Assembly: GCA_026397715.1 (NCBI GenBank)
Contig: JAPLUN010000409.1
Coordinates: forward strand, 1-64,000
Direction of reading: 5' to 3'
From: Verrucomicrobiota bacterium
GTDB lineage: Bacteria; Verrucomicrobiota; Verrucomicrobiia; Verrucomicrobiales; Verrucomicrobiaceae
Length of the DNA: 64,000 bases
A program made the position numbers and the translations under genes. The notes under the pieces were generated by a model. It was not told the origin of the DNA, ran no database searches, and was given only the letters and a program-made list of their open reading frames with translations. Below, one piece after another: positions 58,958-64,000 of this stretch (positions within the stretch are counted from its first letter, which is position 1; each line of letters starts with the position of its first letter).

Positions 58958-59569
58958 TTATTTCTTCTCCAGCACCATGAGGAACTGCCCGGCCTGCGGA
59001 TTGGTCTGCAGTTTGGTGGGCCGAGTGGAGTTCGGGTTGTCGTTCGCTGAGCACCATTTCAAAGTCTTGCTGTCGAGGTCAAAAATGCCCTCATATTTTT
59101 TACCCGCGAACTGCCCTTCCGTCCCCGTGGCATCAATGCGCTTGCCCGAAATCTTGTACGTTCCTGCGCCCATCTCTCGGTTCCCCTGCGGATTGGAAGC
59201 GGTGATTTTATCCGCCGTGATCACCAGCCGGATGTCCCCATGCTTGGAGCCATCACTGTCCGCCATGAAGCCATCCCACGTGCCAATGAGCTGCTGCTTC
59301 ACATCGTCCTTCTCCTCCGTCTTCACCGCTGCAGGCTTGGAGGCAGCCGCCCCCTGCTCTTTGACAAAGGTCTGATCAGCCTCGCTCAGGCGTGCCAGCG
59401 GCAGCTGCAGCGTGCCACCATTCCCCGTGCGCACCACCACCGCACTTCCCTGCACACTGACAAAATCACCCTCCAAAGTGCGCCCCGTCTGCGCCTCCGT
59501 CCAGGTGCGGGACTGAAGACTCGAAAGGGCGCAAAAAACCAGGCCGAAGTGAAGCAGAAGCGTTTTCAT
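58958..59569 (-). CDS. Secreted SHD1 protein with TIGR03067-like domain
   Basis: 203 residues from the Met at 59569 (MKTLLLHFGLVFCALSSLQS), which gives a signal peptide. Residues 20-70 match an SHD1 (SLA1 homology) domain: RTWTEAQTGRTLEGDFVSV, then LPLARLSEADQTFVKE. The C-terminal domain follows the TIGR03067 pattern: QLIGTWDGF, RLVITADKI, KKYEGIFDLDSKTLKWC and a final RPTKLQ with LMVLEKK. Both domains are frequent in Planctomycetota and Verrucomicrobiota; function is unknown, probably periplasmic. It follows the two-component genes on the chromosome but is transcribed towards them and need not be related. Confidence 0.78.
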   Translation of the reverse strand: MKTLLLHFGLVFCALSSLQSRTWTEAQTGRTLEGDFVSVQGSAVVVRTGNGGTLQLPLARLSEADQTFVKEQGAAASKPAAVKTEEKDDVKQQLIGTWDGFMADSDGSKHGDIRLVITADKITASNPQGNREMGAGTYKISGKRIDATGTEGQFAGKKYEGIFDLDSKTLKWCSANDNPNSTRPTKLQTNPQAGQFLMVLEKK

Positions 59570-59636
59570 GACGATGCGATGAAGGTTGCCCGCCCCCACG
59601 CACCGCGATAATTAAAATCACTTCATCTTCCTCCAC

Positions 59637-60893
59637 TCATGCCGCCATCGGTACTCCATAGGGCAGGATGTCGGGTATCGGAGAGAACTCTCGGATCTTC
59701 GTCCACAGGGATGAATAGTCCTTGTTCACATCGCCGGACAGGCAGTCGGTGATCTCGTCACCGGCGTCCGGATACTTCATCACCACATCCTTGAAGGAAA
59801 AGTTCGGATTGTAGAAGGCGTACACCAGCTTGCGCATGTTATCGATTCCCTGGCGCATGAACTCGGCGTATTCGGCAAAGCGCTCCGGCGACACATCACC
59901 CGCCACCAGCGCCTCATGCACCGCATCTCCCGCCAGCACGCCGCTCTTCAGCGCCAGCATCACGCCGCTGCTGAACACCGGATCCAGAAACGCAAACGCA
60001 TCCCCCACCAGCAGCAGGCCCGGCGATGCACCGTACTTCGAGTGGCGTGAGTACTCGCTCGTGATCCAGTATTCACCCGTCGAGACTCCCGTCGAAAGAT
60101 GGTCCTTGATCCACTGGTTCTCACCGATCTCACGCTCAAACATCGCCTTCGGATCCTTCACTCCATCACGGCTCAGATACTTGCCCTCGGCCACGACGCC
60201 CACGCTCACCATGTCATTATGCATTGGAATGTGCCAGAACCAGCCCTTGTCCGGCACGAACGCGATCGTCGTCGCACCCTCATCCAGGCCTGCCTCGCGC
60301 TTCGACCCCTTGTAGTACGTCCACACCGCCACCTTGTTGAGATAAGGATCACCCACGCGCCAGCCTTCACGCACCGAGGCAAACGCCTCCTTGCCCGAGG
60401 CATCGATCACCAGCTTGGCCAGCAGGTGCTCCTTGCTGCCGTCCTTGTTCTGCACCGCCACGCCGATCACCCGGCCGCTATCATCCTTGAGCAGCTGCGT
60501 CACCGTCGTTTCCTCCCGCACCGTGGCGCCCTTGCCACGCGCATGCTCCATCAGCATCTGGTCAAACTCCGAGCGCATCACCTGCCACGTCTGCGCCACC
60601 GTCTCGCGGTCATAGCGATTGTAAAAGTAGAAGGGTTGCGAGCGCCGGCCATCTGGCTGCACAAAACTCACGCTGAACTTCTTCATGAAGTGCGACTTCT
60701 TCATCGTCGGAATCAAACCCAGCCGCTCCAGCGGTCCAAAGGTGAACGGGATCAACGACTCCCCCACATGATAACGCGGAAATTTCTCCCGCTCGAGCAC
60801 CAGCACTTTGTGGCCATGCTCTGCGAGGATGGCTGCAGTGCTCGTTCCGGCTGGGCCGCCGCCGATGATGATGACTTCGTGGGTACTGTTCAT
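59637..60893 (-). CDS. FAD-dependent oxidoreductase, flavin halogenase/geranylgeranyl-reductase type
   Basis: 418 residues from the Met at 60893 (MNSTHEVIIIGG); a Met two codons earlier (60899) is equally possible. The dinucleotide-binding motif is IIIGGGPAGTSTAA (residues 8-21), followed by LEREKFPRYHVGESLIP, the segment shared by tryptophan-halogenase-like and geranylgeranyl-reductase-like flavoproteins. LLLVGDAFAFLDPVFSSGVMLAL is the second FAD motif. The tryptophan-halogenase WxWxIP motif is represented only by WFWHIP, where an Ile-Pro pair remains, so halogenation cannot be excluded or proved. Divergent from the DUF3500 gene. Confidence 0.82.
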   Translation of the reverse strand: MNSTHEVIIIGGGPAGTSTAAILAEHGHKVLVLEREKFPRYHVGESLIPFTFGPLERLGLIPTMKKSHFMKKFSVSFVQPDGRRSQPFYFYNRYDRETVAQTWQVMRSEFDQMLMEHARGKGATVREETTVTQLLKDDSGRVIGVAVQNKDGSKEHLLAKLVIDASGKEAFASVREGWRVGDPYLNKVAVWTYYKGSKREAGLDEGATTIAFVPDKGWFWHIPMHNDMVSVGVVAEGKYLSRDGVKDPKAMFEREIGENQWIKDHLSTGVSTGEYWITSEYSRHSKYGASPGLLLVGDAFAFLDPVFSSGVMLALKSGVLAGDAVHEALVAGDVSPERFAEYAEFMRQGIDNMRKLVYAFYNPNFSFKDVVMKYPDAGDEITDCLSGDVNKDYSSLWTKIREFSPIPDILPYGVPMAA

Positions 60894-61041
60894 GTGCATA
60901 ACAACTTCAATACGAATGAATGCTGTCTGCTGGTACGCCACCTGCAATACCATTTCAGCATCACTTTCATGCCCGTTTGCGATAAGGGCGGATGGAAAAC
61001 AAAAACTTCCCATTCAAAGCCACGTTTGGCACAACCCCGAC

Positions 61042-62022
61042 ATGAACAAGCCCCTCACCCCTGCGGTCAACCGCCGCGACTTCATGACCCGCAGCGCGCA
61101 GGTCGCCGCCGTGGGCCTCCTTGGCTCCGCCTTCGGCACCACTTCCCCCGCCACCTCGGAAACCCTCGTCCAGCAGCTCTACGGCAGCATGGACGAAGCC
61201 CAGCGCAAAACCCTCTGCTTCGCCTGGAGCGATCCCCGCCGCCTCAAGGTCGACAACAACTGGCACATCACCCCGCAGAAAATCCGCGACGTCCTCAAGC
61301 CCGACCAGCAGGAACTCGTGCGCGAGATCTTCGACAAACTCCACAGCGACGAATACAAAGCCGAAGTCTAGCGTCAGTTCGATCAGGACAACAAAGGCGA
61401 CGGCGGCTTTGGCAGCGCCTCCATCGCGCTCTTCGGCCAGCCCAGCACCAGTCAGTTCGAGTTCGTCCTCACCGGCCGCCACTGCACCCGCCGCTGCGAT
61501 GGCGACAGCGAGAAAGGCGCAGCCTTCGGCGGCCCCATCTTCTACGGCCACGCTGCCCAGGGCTTCAATGAAAAGCCCGACCACCCCGGCAACGCCTACT
61601 GGTACCAGGCCAAACGCGCCAACGAAGTCTTCCAAGCCCTCGACGGCAAACAACGCGAGCTCGCCCTCCTCGGCGAATCCCGCGATGAAGACGGCAACAA
61701 CACCGTCAAGCTCACCGGCAAAACCAAGGGCCTCGAAGGCATCCCCCTCACCGAACTCAGCGCCGACCAAAAAGACCTCGTCAAAAAAGTCATCGCCGAT
61801 TTGCTGAAACCCTTCCGCCAATCCGAGCGCGAAGAGTCCCTGAAGTACATCGAAGCCAGCGGCTACGACAATCTCCACATGGCCTTCTTCAAAAACCAAG
61901 ACGTCGGCAAAGACGGCATCTGGGACGTCTGGCAGATCGAAGGCCCCAACATGGTCTGGTTCTTCCGCGGCGACCCCCACGTCCACTGCTGGGCCCACAT
62001 CCGCGCTCTGCAGAAGGTGTGA
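61042..62022 (+). pseudogene. DUF3500 family protein interrupted by an amber codon
   Basis: One reading frame from 61042 to 62022 (326 codons plus stop) broken once by TAG at 61369-61371. A Tat signal opens it (NRRDFMTRSAQ). Family features run through both sides: FAWSDPRRL, NWHITPQKI and DQQELVREIF before the stop; FEFVLTGRH, AFGGPIFYGHAA, GNAYWYQAKRANEVF, ELSADQKDLV, DVWQIEGPNMVWFFRG and PHVHCWAHI after it. The break falls in the sequence YKAEV-stop-RQFDQDNKG. One base change (from CAG or TAC) would restore it. TAG is a normal stop elsewhere in the window (48305, 54525), so general recoding is unlikely. It is a recent nonsense mutation or a sequence error. The family function is unknown; proteins are exported. 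Confidence 0.82.
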
Positions 62023-62583
62023 TCAATTCACCGCTGTCTTCATTGGCAGAGGTGATTCGCTCATCATCTTTTCCACCTCGGTGCGAAATTGAAGCAAGAC
62101 CGGCTCCAGCGCGGCACGGCTCCAGACATAAACACAGAACGGTGCAGACGCTGACTCTGAGTCCATAGCCAGCGCCGCTGAGACATAGGTGCCGCCCTCG
62201 CCATCGGGACATCGCACGTCCCGAATGTGAAACTGTGCCAGCGCAGAAGCAGGAACAATGAGTCGATGGCCAGGAATCGACAGAGAGGCATTGCGCCGGT
62301 CAAAAATCAGAATCGGACCCTCCTTTCGAAACCACAGGGCAATCCCAATGACGACAATTATCATCACACCCCCAAAGCTCATCCACAGTCCGAGGAATGA
62401 TTGCGTGAAATCAAAGCGTGCCACCACCCAGGCCAATCCTGCCAAAATGACGCTCATAGACACCACAGGAGCCCACCACCGGCCCTTCTGAAACATTTCG
62501 ACTCGCTGCTCAATCACCCGAACAGCAGGACGGCGCGCCATCCACACTTTGGGCCGTTTCAAGCTGTCGATGGAGGAAATCAT
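62023..62583 (-). CDS. Membrane protein of unknown function, two helices
   Basis: 186 residues. A basic N-terminus is followed by two adjacent transmembrane helices (VVSMSVILAGLAWVV near 40-54 and MSFGGVMIIVVIGIALWF near 68-85), then a soluble domain of about 95 residues (GPILIFDRRNASLSIPGHRLIVPAS, FHIRDVRCPDGEGG). The arrangement resembles small bacterial PH-like membrane proteins, but this is only a resemblance. It abuts the DUF3500 gene tail to tail with no spacer and lies 30 bp downstream of the ceramidase-like gene, so the two minus-strand genes may be co-transcribed. Confidence 0.65.
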   Translation of the reverse strand: MISSIDSLKRPKVWMARRPAVRVIEQRVEMFQKGRWWAPVVSMSVILAGLAWVVARFDFTQSFLGLWMSFGGVMIIVVIGIALWFRKEGPILIFDRRNASLSIPGHRLIVPASALAQFHIRDVRCPDGEGGTYVSAALAMDSESASAPFCVYVWSRAALEPVLLQFRTEVEKMMSESPLPMKTAVN

Positions 62584-62613
62584 GAATATCGATTACGTGA
62601 GCAAACCAGCATT

Positions 62614-63990
62614 TCACTTCTTAACTTCTCCCAGCAATCGTAGAGCCACCTCCACCAGCCTCTCACCACTGCCCACCTCTCCACGCGCGCTGACGATCTC
62701 ATAATTCCCCTGCGGATAAGACTCCCGGTTCGGCACATACCCCACACTCCCATTCGCCAGCTCCGCGATGATCGTGTTCTTGAACGGCGAGGCCTTTTTC
62801 AGCGCCAGCCCCAGCTCCACAAAAATCTCTCCCGGCAGCGCCACGATGGCCAGCTCATCACTCAGCGCGATCACCTGCACCTCGGCGAGCAGCGGCACAC
62901 TCTGCTTCTCCACCGTTTCCAAAATGCACACCGTCTCCGCCATCGGCACCGTGCCGTAGTTCTTCGTCAACATATTGGCCGCCATGTCCTTTGCCTTCGC
63001 AATCTGCTCCGGCGTGAAGCTGCGACGCTGCAGTGTCACCAGCTCGGAGCGCACACGCGGCGCGAATGTGGCAACCGTCTTCAAGCCCGGCCACGCAGCA
63101 TCCGTCGCATCCGCCAGCGCAGTGCCAAGCTCCAAAGTGCTTCGGCGCTTTCCGTTGATGTAGTCCCCATGATTGATGTTCCCACAGCAGCCATTCGCAA
63201 ACACCGAGATCATACCAGGTCCGTGCCTCTCACTGACGAGCTTCGTAAACACTCCGGGATAATCCGCCGAGATCTTCGTGCCCGCGCCCACCGAGGTCGG
63301 ATGCATCGCAAAGTTCAGCAGCGCGCCCAGCGGTGCGGCATCCGCACCCGCTCCATGAAAGGCCACCACGCCCACATCCGGATCAATCGGCCCCGCCGGT
63401 TTGTCCGTGGCTTGATTGAGCTTCTGCGGCTGCCAGATCGCCTCCTTCACACCCTCACGCAGCACGCGTCGGTTGAAGCTGATCCCCTCCGCCTTTCCCA
63501 TCGCCACCGAGGCTCTCGCAGCCGTCAGCTTCGCCTTCGCCTCCTTCACTGACTGCGCAATCAATCCCGGCAGCGCGCTGATGTAGGCCACCCCCGGCGG
63601 CGAGTTCACCTTCGTGATGTCATCCATCAGCGACCCACGCGGCTGCTGCGGCCCCGAATGCGTGTGCGTGCCAGAAATCATCACATGATCTCCCTCAATA
63701 CCACACTGCTCCTGGATCGCCTTCCGCGACTCCGCCACCAGCGGCCTTACCGTGCCCGAAAGATCCAGCACCACGATGGCCGCATGCACGCCGTCCTTTT
63801 CAAACACCAGCGTCTTCGCATACAGCGGATCCAGCACACCCTCCGAACCCCGAAACTTGTAGAACCCACCCAGCGGCGTCCCATCCTTCGGCGTGATGTC
63901 CACCCTCGCCGCACCCACACGAAAATCACCGGCGTGGGCTTGGAGAACAAGAAGGAGACAGAAAAACAGGCGCAGGATCATGCAAGCCAT
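62614..63990 (-). CDS. Neutral/alkaline ceramidase-like secreted hydrolase
   Basis: 458 residues with a signal peptide (MACMILRLFFCLLLVLQAHA); a second Met at 63981 is an alternative start. GAARVDITPKDGTPLGGF at the mature N-terminus and the zinc-site motif SGTHTHSGPQ (near residue 105) are hallmarks of the neutral/alkaline non-lysosomal ceramidase-like family. FANGCCGNINHGDY supplies a further active-site segment, and ALLNFAMHPTSVG another conserved His. Members in Verrucomicrobiota and Planctomycetota are often shorter than true ceramidases (about 650-700 residues), as here, and lack the C-terminal domain, so ceramide as substrate is uncertain. Expected in the periplasm or outside. Confidence 0.83.
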   Translation of the reverse strand: MACMILRLFFCLLLVLQAHAGDFRVGAARVDITPKDGTPLGGFYKFRGSEGVLDPLYAKTLVFEKDGVHAAIVVLDLSGTVRPLVAESRKAIQEQCGIEGDHVMISGTHTHSGPQQPRGSLMDDITKVNSPPGVAYISALPGLIAQSVKEAKAKLTAARASVAMGKAEGISFNRRVLREGVKEAIWQPQKLNQATDKPAGPIDPDVGVVAFHGAGADAAPLGALLNFAMHPTSVGAGTKISADYPGVFTKLVSERHGPGMISVFANGCCGNINHGDYINGKRRSTLELGTALADATDAAWPGLKTVATFAPRVRSELVTLQRRSFTPEQIAKAKDMAANMLTKNYGTVPMAETVCILETVEKQSVPLLAEVQVIALSDELAIVALPGEIFVELGLALKKASPFKNTIIAELANGSVGYVPNRESYPQGNYEIVSARGEVGSGERLVEVALRLLGEVKK

Positions 63991-64000
63991 ACGCAGTGCG

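Noticed and set aside
61369-61371. Genome-wide recoding of TAG
   Set aside because: TAG ends other intact genes in the window (48305 and 54525) without sign of readthrough.

Overview
The window comes from a GC-rich (about 60%) heterotrophic bacterium of the Verrucomicrobiota, probably close to Prosthecobacter/Verrucomicrobium. This placement is inferred from gene families: a giant autotransporter-associated beta-strand repeat protein with a PEP-CTERM tail, a planctomycete-type cytochrome c/DUF1549/DUF1553 protein paired with a DUF1501 protein, an SHD1 protein with a TIGR03067-like domain, a membrane Ser/Thr kinase with lectin-like and leucine-rich modules, and a Tat-exported Gfo/Idh/MocA protein. 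No rRNA or tRNA gene, CRISPR array, insertion sequence or phage gene was seen.

Layout. 1-4002 (+): large AAA+ DNA-repair-type ATPase, open at the left edge. 4128-6400 (-): squalene-hopene-cyclase-like protein behind a 166-residue unknown. 6596-8152 (-): Gfo/Idh/MocA oxidoreductase with a clear intrinsic terminator. 8370-36423 (-): one 28-kb reading unit for a secreted repeat protein of about 9,350 residues, interrupted by one frameshift near 15870, so it reads as 6,852 + 2,481 residues. Its promoter lies in an AT-rich 495-bp island. 36919-39741: membrane coiled-coil protein, MFS transporter, glycine-rich RRM protein. 39915-43058 (-): overlapping ECF sigma factor, membrane anti-sigma candidate and Spy/CpxP-like sensor, then a secreted unknown. 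43134-48305: FHA-like membrane protein divergent from a Ser/Thr kinase gene that has lost its catalytic core through an out-of-frame deletion. 48312-50070 (-): overlapping TspO, SDR and SRPBCC genes. 50208-54525 (+): cytochrome c/DUF1549/DUF1553 plus DUF1501 pair. 54724-56265 (-): iron-sulfur photolyase/cryptochrome. 56380-59569: small membrane protein, two-component system, SHD1 protein. 59637-62022: flavin oxidoreductase divergent from a DUF3500 gene with an internal amber codon. 62023-63990 (-): membrane protein and ceramidase-like protein.

How the genes relate. Most units are short operons of surface, envelope-stress, light/stress or polymer-degradation function. The sigma/anti-sigma/sensor triad resembles CnrH-CnrY-CnrX-type envelope or metal sensing. 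TspO, SDR, SRPBCC and a nearby photolyase are the kind of genes seen together in light-induced clusters. The striking features are the giant repeat protein and three genes (giant protein, kinase, DUF3500) each broken by a single lesion. These lesions are either real decay or switching, or assembly errors; the sequence alone cannot decide.
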